Positions 23,417 to 34,701 of a DNA stretch of 64,000 bases are shown here, piece by piece. Origin of the DNA: Tetrastigma voinierianum (lineage: Eukaryota; Streptophyta; Magnoliopsida; Vitales; Vitaceae); contig JAEQBH010001385.1 of assembly GCA_016808115.1 (NCBI GenBank), forward strand, positions 786,001-850,000, read 5' to 3'. Each line of letters starts with the position of its first letter. The first letter of the stretch is position 1. A program made the position numbers and the translations under genes. The notes under the pieces are model-generated. The model worked only from the letters and a program-made list of their open reading frames with translations. It was not told the DNA's origin and searched no databases.

Positions 23417-25196
23417 TGATAGGTGCTTTTCATATATGCTTTTATACCACTGATCACCTATCAATCATATGGTATTATGATGTTTTAAACAACTCTAAGG
23501 TTTAATTTTACCATCTTATGGTTCTAGGAACATTTGAAGCAAATAGAGCATAAAGAAGGCCAAAAAAAAGAATTTTTGGGTTGTATAATGAACTTCCATG
23601 GCTTCAAGATTGATATATATGGATTCTACACTTCTCAATCTTTCCAACGAGTCCAAGATCACCCAATTCGGAATTCGAACGAACAAGATATGGCCTCGTG
23701 AAGTTAAGGGAGGATTTTCCAAAACACCACATGCAACACCCCTAAACATTTGTGCATTTTCAATCTACCTAATGGCTTCCAATGACTCCAATCTTGAGAC
23801 AGATAGATTCTACTCTTTCTTAGCTTTCTGTAGAGATAGAAATCATCGCATTTGGAGGTCGGATGAGAGAGTTATGATCGTTTGAAGTCAGAACGCCTAG
23901 GTGAACCAAAGCCATGCAAAAAGACAGCTATAGGTTCGCCTAGGCAAAGGATGTCAGGCTTGAGCAGAAATATAGCATTTTTGGCTCATTTTGGAGCTCG
24001 TTTTCCATTTCTTTAAATATATGTATTTTAGACTTTGTTAGGGTTCCGGTTTTGGAGAGGGAACACCCTCTTAGGGCTTCTCCTTCCTCTTTCTTGAGCC
24101 ATTTTTTAGGGTTTTAGTTTTTGTTCATTTACCACTTGGTTTTGGAGCTGTATTGAAGATCTATCTCATTAGAGGAGCTCTTGCAACAGTGGTGTAGAGT
24201 TGGGGACGGATTTCATCTTCCATTTGTTTTGTATCTCTAAACTCTACTATATCTGTAAATCTTTCATTATTATATTTATCTTAAATATGATTTTGTTAGA
24301 TTACTTGGTTGTAATGAGTGGCTAAACATCCTCTAGGGTTGATTGTGGAAGTTGATGCTTGGTTTATATATATTTTATGATGGTTTTGTGAATTCATGCT
24401 TGTATGGATGTTAGTTGGTGTAGTTCTTAGGATTATTATGGTTTTAATTAATTAATCCATACTGAGACTTGGATCTTTGATCCCCACAGTAGGGCATCCT
24501 TTGTGACACTTGGATTACGCCCTAAAATTTGGTCTCGGGTCTCTTAAGGTATGAATTAGTTAATTAAAATACTAATTAACATAATCAAAGAAGTCTAGGA
24601 AATTAGGAATGCCTAGTACTAGATGGATTTCATTAGGAGTAGCACCATTTCAACATTATGTGAGGATCGTATGGACTGAGAGGTGATCGACCCGAGTGTA
24701 GTCGAGTAGTCTATTGTATGGGCTGAGAGGTGATAATAGGATTCGAAAAAGCGCCTTAGACAAGTATCATATTTAATGACCTAGATGGACCGAAAGGAGA
24801 ATAGGGAGTTGGTGTGAGAAATTGAGGGGAGAAGCGAAAGTGTAAATCTCATATCGAATTCATGGACACACCTGAAGTATACGTTCATCGGCAGCTTAAT
24901 GAATATAAATCATAAATGCATCAATGAGACAATCAACCTAGAATATTCCTTGAGTTTTATCAGTAATATCCACTCATTGTATTATTGGACATTTATTAGA
25001 CCCTACTTTGTTTTGTTTGTTTTGTTTTTAAAATCTTTTTCTACCTCCCCTTTAGTCGCTTAAATAGTGAATGACTCTAGTGGTCAGGGTACTTAATCCT
25101 AGCTAAAACCACACCTTCTCCATGGGATCGATATCTGGACTTGTTAGTCTACTATATTACTTGTGCGACCTGTGCGCTTGTGGAAAATCCCTAACA
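23417..25196 (+). mobile_element. 3' LTR of the short-interior element
   Basis: It starts TGATAGGTG and ends CCTAACA, and is followed by the GTTGC target duplication. It contains two copies of the conserved block (23,651-23,708 and about 23,833-23,885) and a decayed TTCGCCTAGGCAAAG palindrome near 23,934. It is co-linear with the 5' LTR from about 23,930 on. Confidence 0.8.
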
Positions 25197-25201
25197 GTTG
25201 C

Positions 25202-25895
25202 CTTGAAGATTGTTCCTTTATAACTTTTCTTAATTCCTGAGCTTGTATCGTCGTTCTTTCCATGATAGCATACATTTCTCTATTGAGATTTTTTGAATTG
25301 GTGCCCATGCCTGCTATTTGGCATTCATCTTGGGTTCCATAATTGGCAACCGCATATGTAGAGCCTCATTATCCTTTTTTATTTTTTCCTTCAATGCAAG
25401 GAGTATCTCTTCATCGGATGGTTGCTAGGTTTGCTCTTGAAAATAGGAACTTGAACCTTCTTGATTGTGCATATTTGGATGTCCATAGGGGATATTGTCA
25501 TGTGTCCCCCAACAGAATAATTGTAACAGCATATAATTTATAGAGGGTTGAAGATGTAACCCGCATTGTTGAAAGAATTCACCCCTCCAAAATTATAAGC
25601 TTATTAGCTCATGGAGGCTTATGCTTGCCTTTTGACGATTTCCTCCTATGTTGGTGCTATTTGGGACGTGTGAGAAGCAAATTCTTGTTGGAGGGAGTAA
25701 AAGAGTTCATTCATCTCCTTGTTTGGCATTATGCTTACCACCTTGTCAAAAAAATACAAAAAGGAAAGAAAAGAAAAGAAGTATACAAAATTCAAATAAG
25801 AAACAAATAAAAACAAGAAAAGAAAAGAAATTTTTTGCTCAAATTAGCAAACTTCTCTTTTGCCAAAATATCAATCCAAACACCAAATCGTACCT
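25202..25895 (-). pseudogene. Gag-like region of a minus-strand Ty3/gypsy element
   Basis: Read on the minus strand just inside the primer site (25,896-25,913), the sequence encodes an A/C/Q-rich stretch and then a helical part, e.g. NREMYAIMERTTIQAQELRK near 25,285-25,230, typical of gag-type coiled regions. Stops occur elsewhere. The short-interior element at 19,156-25,196 interrupts it. Confidence 0.45.
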
Positions 25896-25913
25896 TCCCC
25901 AGCAACAGCACCA
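25896..25913 (-). other. Primer-binding site (tRNA-Asp type), minus strand
   Basis: The minus strand reads TGGTGCTGTTGCTGGGGA, differing from the tRNA-Asp complement by transitions only. It follows the LTR end with the usual 'aagttt' spacer. Confidence 0.8.
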
Positions 25914-25919
25914 AAAACT

Positions 25920-26283
25920 TCTTCGATTATTTTAGTTTATATAAAAGTTTTGTTAACAACAACCTAATCTGCAAGCACATGGATCACAAGTAATATAGTG
26001 GCTTTCAAATTAAAAACCTAATATGTCGAACCCACAAGAAAGAGATGGTTTAAGTGGGGATTAAGTACCCCGGCTACTCGAGAATTTCACTATTTAAGCT
26101 AATTAAACTAGTTGTGATTGATTGTTCATTAAAAGTGAAACTAAGTTAAACTAAAAATATACTTTAAAAGATCAGCAAATGGTTTGATTAAGTTGTAAGA
26201 AAAACGTTAAGGAATAACACCAGGCCGTTTGTTTCCATTGGTGCATTTATGGCTTATGTTCATTAAGTGCTAATTAAGTGAAG
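25920..26283 (-). mobile_element. Inner part of a minus-strand LTR, broken by the Athila insertion
   Basis: Reverse complement matches the end of the 22.7-22.8 and 25.1-kb LTRs ('actatattacttgtg-...tgtgcttg'). Sequence continuity resumes at 34,702 after the nested element; TGAAG (26,279-26,283) is the first copy of the target duplication. Confidence 0.8.
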
Positions 26284-27490
26284 TGATCGGGGTGAATCAT
26301 GCATGCATTTCAGTTGAATTCTCGGTGTTCTTTATGGTTTAAATGCATGATTCACAGACATTTTCAGTAATATTACGCTAATCCCTCATATTATCTTGTT
26401 CTATAGAATATGGCGATAGTGGAATCAAACAGGCAACTAAAAGACATGAAGAAAAGCAGGCGAAACTACAAAAAGGTGAGCCCGGCCAAAGGGCTGCGGG
26501 TTCGCGATGAACCGAGAAATCACGAAATCAAAGCGCCGGGTCCGGCCGCTGCCAGCCACAGCCGCGCGGTGAAGCGAGGTTCCCTTTCCGTACGGGGCAG
26601 AAAAACCCTAACTGCGGTAGGTGATGAACCAGTCTCAAGGTATAAAAAAAAGGTAATTTCAAAAGAATAAAGAGTTAGATCGGAAGAAGGAGGAGATCTG
26701 GTGAGAGACCAAGATGAAGCGGAATCAAGGCGGATCGACCAGTTACCGTAGTCCTTCCTTCAACCCACATCATGATTCGAATTCTTCAATCTGTAATGAA
26801 TAATATGATGAACTAATTCTTTTCTCTAGGGTTTTGCCAACCCTAACCACAGTTTGATGGATTGATTTTCAGTTTTGGGTTATTTAAACATTAATATGAG
26901 TTCATACGTTTGCTTTAATTCTGGGTTTAATTACATGTTATTGTCTGGCCAACCGTGGCATTCTAAAGCTAAGAGTTTGAGATCGAGAGAAGATAACTTC
27001 TAGGGACATGGTTAAAGCAACATTTGGGTAGTCGAAGAATAGAGATATTCCAGAATGCAAGTGTGGTCTCTTGAGGTTTGCACATTTAGTTTAGTCGAGG
27101 GTTAGTAAGAGATGCAATACATCGGCCAGGCGTGATAGGCAAATATATCTTGAAGGCATATCTTGTAGGAAAGATCAACCCACAACATAACATATCAATC
27201 TTCAAATAGTCTATTATTGAATTGACATCTATCTAGAGTGGTAGAGGCGAGTAAATATAGTTCTATATGTTGATCTAATTAATCACAGATTTTAGTTTTG
27301 TTGAGTCTAGTGTTGGTTGCGTTTTGTTTGGATTAGATCGAAATATTGTCGAAGTCATTAAATAAATGAATCAACAGCTCTCTTTGAGGGAGCGACACTT
27401 GACTAACCACTACCTTTACGTCGACTCGTGGCGTATACTTGCTGCGGGTTTGCGTTTCCCACCTAATTTTACACTCACTTTATTTAGTCG
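26284..27490 (+). repeat. 5' LTR of the nested Athila element
   Basis: Long near-identity with 33,404-34,701, starting 'gggtgaatcatgcatgcatt' and including 'tagggttttgccaaccctaa' and 'attacatgttattgtctgg'. An 86-codon frame inside it (26,410-26,670) is chance. The LTRs have many differences, so the insertion is not recent. Confidence 0.88.
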
Positions 27491-27495
27491 AGTTT

Positions 27496-27507
27496 TGGCG
27501 CCGTTGC
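27496..27507 (+). other. Primer-binding site, TGGCGCCGTTGC
   Basis: Twelve bases match the tRNA-Asp 3' complement exactly, then the match is lost. Confidence 0.8.
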
Positions 27508-28219
27508 GATTTAGTGTTGATATTGAAAACCGTGCCATAAATAGTACTTTGGATCAATTTTACTTTCTTTAGTTCTTCTCACTTCTTGATCATTCCTTTT
27601 TACTTGTATTCCTAGTATATGTGTTTTCCTTTACTGCACCTGTGCTGTGATTTGGTTTCGTTCTTATCCTGTGATTTCAGGAAAGTATTTAGAGTGTATG
27701 CAAAGACAAGGTTAAAGGGAGGCTGCTTCCGTGATCCACGAACCAGCAGACACTACATCGATTACGAAGACCACGTAGCTTCGGCTGAAATCATGCGGCA
27801 TCAGTAGACGGGGCGGATTCATGTGGGATGAACCCGCAAGTGGAACATAATGGACAACCGCATAAATCCGGCCACCACACCCTTTATGCGACCCGATAAT
27901 CCCGCGTATGTTGCCAGGGAGTTTGCCTTGCCACTCTGGTTGTTCAGGTGTCAAATATCTGGCGACCACCCGTACAAGCGAGCAACTTTGAGCTAAAAGG
28001 AGTAACGTTCTGAAATGCTCCACAATATACAATTCCCATGACGCACACTTTAGTGAAATGCGGATGCACATTTGACTAGCTTTATTGATTTGTGACACGA
28101 TCATTACAATGGGGTATGAAGAAGCTCGGATTTGCAACTATTCTGTGTCATAGCGATCGAATTTAAACAACGGTTGACGATGACCTCGGACTCCACAATC
28201 ACCTCATGGAATGACTTGG

Positions 28220-29010
28220 TGCTAAAATTTACGACCGATTTTCCCACCGCGAAGATAGCTCAATTAGTGCGAAGTGTCACGTTTCGACCGATTTGAGAGA
28301 ACCTGGGCGAGCGGAGATTTCATGAACTCTTGCAGGAGGATTCTTTGCATCATAGATTAACTAAGTGGATGCGGTGCATCGCGTTCTCTGATGGTCTAGT
28401 AACTCAGCTAGGACAATCATTGATGCTTATGCAGGAGGTGCTCTAATGAAGAAAACCACATATCAAGCCTATGAGATCATGGAGGATACAGCTACTAATA
28501 CTAATCAGTGGCCCCGAGATATATCAGCACCTAAGAAACCCTCAGCAGGAGCAAACACAGAGATTCTCAGCAATATGGTAAACCACGTCGCACGGTTCGC
28601 ATTTGCGAAGCAATGAGAGCTCGATAAATGCTATTCAAAATAATTAAAATTGGGGAAATTTGTGAATCTTGTGGTGGCTTGACACGATGCTATGGAGTGT
28701 TAATCGGAATAGCAAATGACGATGAAGTAGGCTCGATATGTGAATCGGCGAATCAATTACGGCAAGGGCGGTATGGAGGCAATGCATATCGGAGACGGAT
28801 GCGGGGTGGGAGGTCAAAATGGGTCGAGGATGGAGGAGCAGCCGAATAGTCGGAACAATCAGAACTATGGATGGAGTAATAGTCAGAATAAGATGCCACT
28901 ACCCCGAGTGAATGAACCTTACGAGAAGTAGACTTGGGATGAAAGCACTTTGCACAGATGCTCACCTCGCACACACATGCTTATGAATGAGACCAGGCGG
29001 AATTTGCAGG
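28220..29010 (+). pseudogene. Athila gag remnant
   Basis: Frame-broken translation gives FPTAKIAQL (about 28,239-28,265), a mutated 'NLGERRFHELLQ' segment, and DAYAGGALMKKT...AYEIMEDTATNTNQWP (about 28,420-28,512). This succession (F-P-AK-A-L, W-RF--LL, A-GG-L--K----AY-L-E-M--N--QWP) is characteristic of Athila-type gag. Several frameshifts and stops separate the pieces. Confidence 0.75.
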
Positions 29011-29309
29011 AACAGACCACCCGATTAGACAATTAGGCAGCCTGTTGAGAAACTTAGGGTCTGGAAATGGGCTGAGTAAGCTGAATGCATTGACGGAGAA
29101 GCGGCGAGGAGCATTAGAAATGGTCACGTGAACCGAGCAAGAAGGTAATGAACATGTAAGGCTATCATTAAGTGGCCAGAACTAGTAATTGCCGGGGCGA
29201 CCACCAATGATAGGGAGGAGTTTGAGGCAGTAATCATTGTCAGGTGATAAGGTAGTAGAGAGCGACCCAGTGAAAAGTTGAATTGAAAAAGAAATAGAGT
29301 CTGAGGTTC

Positions 29310-29990
29310 GATCACACAGGACTGAACCCACTATCCCAATTCTGTACCCTCAACGCCTGAAGAAGAGTAAATTGGATAGGCAATTCACCAAGTTTCTGGA
29401 GGTGTTGTGCATACTCTGTTTGATACGTTTCTTAGATGCATTGGCCGGATGCGGGTTACGTGAAATTCATGAAGGAAACCTTGTCGAAAAAGAAGGCGGG
29501 TTAAACTTGGGAGCGGTAAGCCTCCTTTGAGGAGTGTAGTGCCATCTTACCTTTGAACTACAAAAAGTGAAAGACCACAGTAGTTTTGCTATCTTTGATG
29601 CACAATTGGAAATTCCATCTTTGAGAAGGCCTTGTGTGATGCGGGGCAAATTATTAACCTCATGTAAGCTATCTATATTCAAAGCATTGGGATGGAGGTG
29701 AAGCTCGCCCAACCACGGTCACACTCTAGTTGTGAGATGAATCAGAAACACTGAGGGAAGGGGGGGGGGGTAGTCAGAAGATGTTGGTCGAAGTGGACAA
29801 GTTCATTTTTCAGTGATTTCATTGTTAAGATATGGAAGAAGATAGGAAATACTTATCATCTTGGGTAGAGCCATTTCTAGCTATTGAGCGACGATTGATG
29901 TCTGCGAGAAAGGAGAGCTAGATTTGGGAGCCACAGGGAGACGAGATCACCTTTCATGTATTAGGTCCATGAAGCTCCTTGATGATTCTG
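29310..29990 (+). pseudogene. Athila gag-pol junction and aspartic protease remnant
   Basis: It reads PYPQRLKKSK-type text (PILYPQRLKKSKLD, about 29,338-29,380) followed by QFTKFLEV. After stops it gives KALGW and then VDKFIF, DMEEDRK and EITFHV pieces to about 29,965. In intact relatives these follow the protease active-site segment (DLGAS). Here the active-site segment is damaged. The coding trace ends near 29,990, where reverse transcriptase should begin but cannot be read. Confidence 0.7.
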
Positions 29991-30645
29991 CAACAAAGAT
30001 ACCTCGGTTCTCACCCCCAAGAGATCTTGCAAGGCGAAGTGGTAAACTCTGGGATAAGTCTCGTGTAGCACAACGAATTACCCAGAAGATCAAGGGCATG
30101 GTACCCAAAATAGTCCAACCGCCCTAAGCAACGATTTTGAGCACTATAAAGGTGCGTTAGCATTCCCAGTTCCCCTAGAATACAACATGTACGTTGTAGG
30201 AATGTCGAGCTAATGTTAAACATAAGCTTAACGGGAGCCTTAAGCATTGTGATTCTCTTTCCCTTCATTTTGGTATTATCCCATTCACTCTTAACGGTTT
30301 ACAAAAAAAAAAAATTTGTTTAGACATCCTAACCTTAATTATTTTTAATATCTTGATGAATCTTAAAGGTGGAGGCGAAGACATGAAAATGCCCATACTT
30401 TACGGTCGCCGCAGTGAAGCTTAGCTGCCTCTGTGAAATATTCTTAAGAGGTAAGCCTTACGGGTCATTTGCGGCAAAGCGACTTCATTGTGCGGACCAA
30501 ACATACGGTCATTAGCGGTGGCGAGCTTGGCGGCGAGAGCTGAGCGCGCCATTGCGAACCACTTTGCGCGGCTGGCGTGGTATGTCTTCGCCCGCGATTG
30601 AAGGTCCTTAGCCGTGGCGGCGCCCCTGCGTATTCAGGCCTCTTT

Positions 30646-30653
30646 ATAAATAC
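30646..30653 (+). promoter_or_regulatory. TATA-like box upstream of the second reading frame
   Basis: TATAAATA lies about 100 bases before the first ATG of the GC-rich frame (30,755), in a locally GC-rich stretch. It could drive a separate transcript; this is inferred from spacing only. Confidence 0.4.
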
Positions 30654-30754
30654 CCTCGGCGAACATTTGTTCCCTCGAACAATTTTTGTGCGCCTTAGTC
30701 TCTTGTTTCTTCTTGTGGCTGTACCCATCGATTTCGAGCGAGTAGGTGACTATT

Positions 30755-31809
30755 ATGGCGCCCAGACCGTCCAGTGACGACACCACTCCGGCTCCATATC
30801 GGGGAACACCTCCTCGGAAGATCATGTTGTTTCATTTCACCGGAGAAGCGAGCGGCTGCACCGCGGTCGCTTGCAAGCGTTCCTTACGTCCGGGCGGGGT
30901 TTTTCGACCTCGAAGGCGTTCTTTAATTTCACCATCTAGACTCGAGGTTAGCAGACCCTGTGTGATCCCCGACCCCGGGTGGCCGTCGATCGCGGTTCTA
31001 CTCGGCTTGCCATTCAGTCGGCACCACGGTGTTTGCTTCTAGGTCGGTGGGTTGACTTGACCGGCCATCAACGGTTACGGTGAGGGCGGCGGCGGTGAGA
31101 GTACGAGGCTTTGTTGGCGGATCACGGACTTCGGGCCCTAATCTGGGAGCTTACAAGGCGAGGTGTGTGGAGCGCCACGTCGGCAAGGAGTTCACCACAT
31201 TCCATATGCACGTGCTCACGCCCTTGGCGAAGGTTTGGTATAATTTTTTATGTGTTAAGATTAAACCTTCTGCGCACCTCGGCCGCGATCTGAGACGGGA
31301 CAATACTCCTATCGCATGACAAGGACTCGATTCGACTATCGAAGGCGGTCGTGAGGCGGGGTTGATCGGTCGACTCACGGATGGCCTGCCCGAGGGCTGA
31401 TCCACCCTTCCTTGATCACACAGCTATGCCGAGCGGTCGGGGTCTCGATGTTAGATTCCGAGGACCAGGTGCAGCAGCGCCTTCCCATTCCATTGCCCAA
31501 GACGAAGTTCGGGAGCCCAAACGTGTCGGATGAGAGCGGGTAGGGGCGTCGACCGCACTAACACGGCGACCCGGTGGATTACAACCACGAGGTCCCCCTC
31601 TGCTTCGACCTAGTCATGACGGATCCATGCATTGACTTCGCGGCGCTGCCCCGGGATGGTCGTAGGAGCATCGGGTTGCCCTAAGCTAGGACATGGACTC
31701 CATCCGGGCTGAGATGACCGCTATCCGAGCCAGCCAGGACTAGATCACCCAGCAGCTAGCTCAGCTTTTGTCATTCCACACAGAACCACCACCGCCACCA
31801 CCGCAGTGA
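30755..31809 (+). pseudogene. Remnant of the Athila 3' (env-position) reading frame
   Basis: It opens with ATG and MAPRPSSDDTTPAPYRGTPP, a proline/serine-rich start, stays open to 31,042 and then changes frame several times. Near the end it gives a Q/L-rich helix (ITQQLAQLL) and a polyproline tail (PPPPPPPQ) before a TGA at about 31,807. Athila elements carry an extra frame of this form between pol and the 3' LTR. No signal peptide or membrane segment can be read in the remnant. The region is far more GC-rich than its surroundings. Confidence 0.55.
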
Positions 31810-32191
31810 TATATTTTTCTCTGGGACGTATTTCTTTACCTTTCTGCTTTATTTTCTTTTTTTGCCATTGAGGACACTGTCAGTTTCAAGTTTGGGGGTA
31901 TGGGTGAATGGGGTATGGTTTTGTATGCAATAGTATTAAGGTTCGGTTTGAGTTAATATTTCAAGTTATTTATTAACACCTTAGTTTATCTTCATTATTT
32001 TCCATCTTAGTTTATGTCAGTTTCAGTTGAATTCTTGGTGTTTTGTATGCAGTAGTATTAAGGTTCAGTTTGAGTTAGTATTTCGAGTTAGTTATTAACA
32101 CCTTAGTTTATCTTCATTATTTTCTACATCTTAGTTTATCATTACAGCTATTTTGCATGTTTTTAGGGCTATATGTATATATATATATGGG

Positions 32192-32192
<1 letters not shown>

Positions 32193-32270
<78 letters not shown>
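32193..32270. repeat. (TA)n microsatellite
   Basis: About 78 bases of uninterrupted TA. Open frames of alternating I and Y across it are artefacts. Confidence 0.95.
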
Positions 32271-32272
<2 letters not shown>

Positions 32273-33403
32273 ATGCTTTGTTTCATTTGTTCCCATTAGT
32301 ATGTTTAAAGACAAGCCCCGAGGACCCATGCACCCGACATCATGACTCTGTGAGGACTTAGCGTCGATGATGAGTGTCGCAGCCCTACCGTTAACCATGA
32401 TGGAAGCAATAGGGAGTCGTAGTAATAGCAGAAATGACATAGGGACCAGGGTTGGTAGATGACAGGCCCTTGCCAGTATGAAGTGAGATGACATGCTTGT
32501 TCCCACAGCCTTGTAGTCTCAAGACATCAATTTCTAAAATGGCCCACCACACACACACACACGTGATCGGGGTATGCCTTGACTCGACTCACCATGCAAA
32601 GAGTCCCGGCGAACACAGGAAGAGTTTAAACACCTAAGTGGTGGGACGCCGTAGAAAAAGAGGATCGCCTTTGAGCCCTAATAAAAAATAAAAAAAGAAA
32701 AGGGGGCTTAGTGTGAAAAAAGTGGATTATCCCATCGAAATCTCAAGCACAGTCTAAGGGGCCTTTCAAAGCCTAATGCCCTGAGCCAACTGGCCGGGAG
32801 CCATTGACTTCATTGCCTGCTACATGGGACAGAGGAGGGACGATTTCCACGGTCTACTCGATGTCTGGTTGAGTGTTCGGGGTGAAGTTCTGGGAAGCCA
32901 GATACAGTGCCACTGCTTATAGTGAAGTCACCAACGGATCCCATCTGGGAACCCTCACCCAAAACTTTTGGCACTAGCACTTTTCGGTTCTACTTTAGAG
33001 TTAACCCGTAGAATTTAGATGAGTAAATAACTCGGTGCGTTCTCAGCCTTTTGTGCTAAGCTATTCCAACTAGGCGAGTTAAACTCAAGTTTGGGTACTG
33101 CAGTCAATCTATACACTGGAGATCACACCTTAACTATACATAGATTATTTTAGAAGGATTATTGAGCACTACAAAAGAGGGGTTGACCCGCTTGGTTAAC
33201 CGAGACTAACCCTGATACGAGGTTAGATAGTCGAGACAAACGAGTAATTCCTAGGTCGATGGCGGGTGCATATGGACTCCTTCTTCTTGGTATTGTCGCG
33301 TGCTTAACCCATATCGTCAAGATGAGTGTAGCATTACTCTTGCGTGTCCTGGTTAGAGTCTATTCTTACTTGGGGACAAGCAAGAAGTTAAGTTTGGGGG
33401 TGT

Positions 33404-34701
33404 TGATTAGGGTGAATCATGCATGCATTTCAGTTGAATTCTCGGTGTTCTTTATGGCTTAAATGCATGATTCACAAACATTTTCAGTAATATTACGCTA
33501 ATCCCTCATATTATCTTGTTCTATAGAATATGGCGATAGTGGAATCAAACGGACAGCTAAAAGACAGGAAAACAAAATGGAAGCAGAAACGACAAAAATG
33601 TGGACCAGCAAAGGGCTACGGGTTCGCCGTAGCGAAGCCACCTTCACCGCGACCTTAACCTAACGAAGGAGTCCCTTTACGCGAACGAGAAATCCTGAAA
33701 TCAAAAATGGGTCCATCATTTTGTGAAGCCACCTTCGCGCGGTGAAGCGAGGTTCACTATTCACGAGAACTCGAAAAAAAACCACAACTACGGGCCATTG
33801 ATGGGCCATCTGCGGTATAAAAGGGTAATTTGAAGAAGCGAGAAGGGGATTGGTCGGGAAGAAGGAGATACAGTGAGAGATCAAGATAGGCCAGTTCGGG
33901 ACGGATCAGCGAAGGCGGATTTTCTATAGTCCTTCCTTCGACCCACTTCATGATTAAATTCTTCAATGCATGTGGCTAATATGATGAACAAATTCTTTTT
34001 CTCTAGGGTTTTGCCAACCCTAACCACAATTTGATGGATTGATTTTCAGTTTTGGCTTATTTGAATATTAATATGAGTTCATACGTTTGCTTTAATTCTG
34101 GGTTTAATTACATGTTATTGTCTGGCTAACCATGGCATGCTAAAGCTAGGAGTTTGAGATCGAGAGAAGATAACTTCTAGGGACATGGTTAAAGCAACAC
34201 TTGGGTAGTCGAAAAATAGAGATATTCCAGACTACAAGTGTGGTACTAGGAGTTTACCACCGAGTTAAAGGCGTTTGAATTAGAGGGTTGAAGTAGAGAT
34301 GCAATACATCCCACTGGCGTGATAGGCAAATATATCTCGAGAGAGCATATCTTGTAGGAAAGATCAACCCGCCAACATAACTCATATAAATACTTCAATA
34401 AGTCCTTAATTGAATTGACATCTATCAAGAGTGGTAGGAGACAGTAAAACCCTAGGTTTCTCATCATCGATATAATTCAATACACGCAATTTTAAGTTTT
34501 TGTTAATTCTAGTAATTTAGTCCGGATTCGCTTTGGGATTAGATCCAAATATTGTTGAAGTCATTAAATCAATAGTCAACACGCTTCTCTTCGAGAGAAC
34601 GACACTTGACTAACCACTACACTCACGTCGATCGGCAGCGTATACTGTGCCTACCGGGTTTGCGTTCCCACCTAATTGCACCCTCACTTTGGGTTAAATC
34701 G
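33404..34701 (+). repeat. 3' LTR of the nested Athila element
   Basis: Preceded by the purine-rich tract 'aagtttgggggtgt' (33,389-33,403). It is co-linear with the 5' LTR throughout, about 90 bases longer, and is followed directly by the TGAAG target duplication. Confidence 0.88.

Larger units (their letters stand above)
19156..25196 (+). mobile_element. Short-interior LTR retrotransposon with target duplication GTTGC
   Basis: Flanked by GTTGC at 19,151-19,155 and 25,197-25,201. It consists of a 5' LTR (19,156-19,553 plus 21,582 to about 22,849, broken by a solo LTR), an interior of only about 570 bp, and a 3' LTR (23,417-25,196). The two LTRs share long diverged stretches, for example 'agggttccggttt' and 'gagagggaacaccctcttaggg', and both end-regions read 'gacttgttag...ctatattact'. 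No plus-strand primer site or coding region is present; the interior instead holds a tRNA-Asp copy and an antisense protease fragment. It is therefore non-autonomous or rearranged. Confidence 0.75.
26284..34701 (+). mobile_element. 8.4-kb Athila-type LTR retrotransposon, nested, internally deleted
   Basis: LTRs at 26,284-27,490 and 33,404-34,701 start TGAT and end TCG. A tRNA-Asp primer site begins five bases after the 5' LTR. TGAAG flanks both ends (26,279-26,283 and 34,702-34,706), and removing the element restores the interrupted minus-strand LTR. The interior carries remnants of gag and protease, then a GC-rich second gene region; no reverse transcriptase, RNase H or integrase could be read, so a large deletion is inferred. 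Stops are frequent, so it cannot make its own proteins. Order and motifs fit the Athila clade of Ty3/gypsy. Confidence 0.85.

Noticed and set aside
22885..23457. 190-codon minus-strand gene
   Set aside because: Part is a retrotransposon protease fragment and the rest reads through the tRNA copy; not a host gene.
27712..28137. 141-codon minus-strand frame
   Set aside because: Antisense to the leader and gag start of the Athila element; no protein similarity.
32157..32506. Open frames of alternating Ile and Tyr
   Set aside because: Translations of a (TA)n microsatellite.
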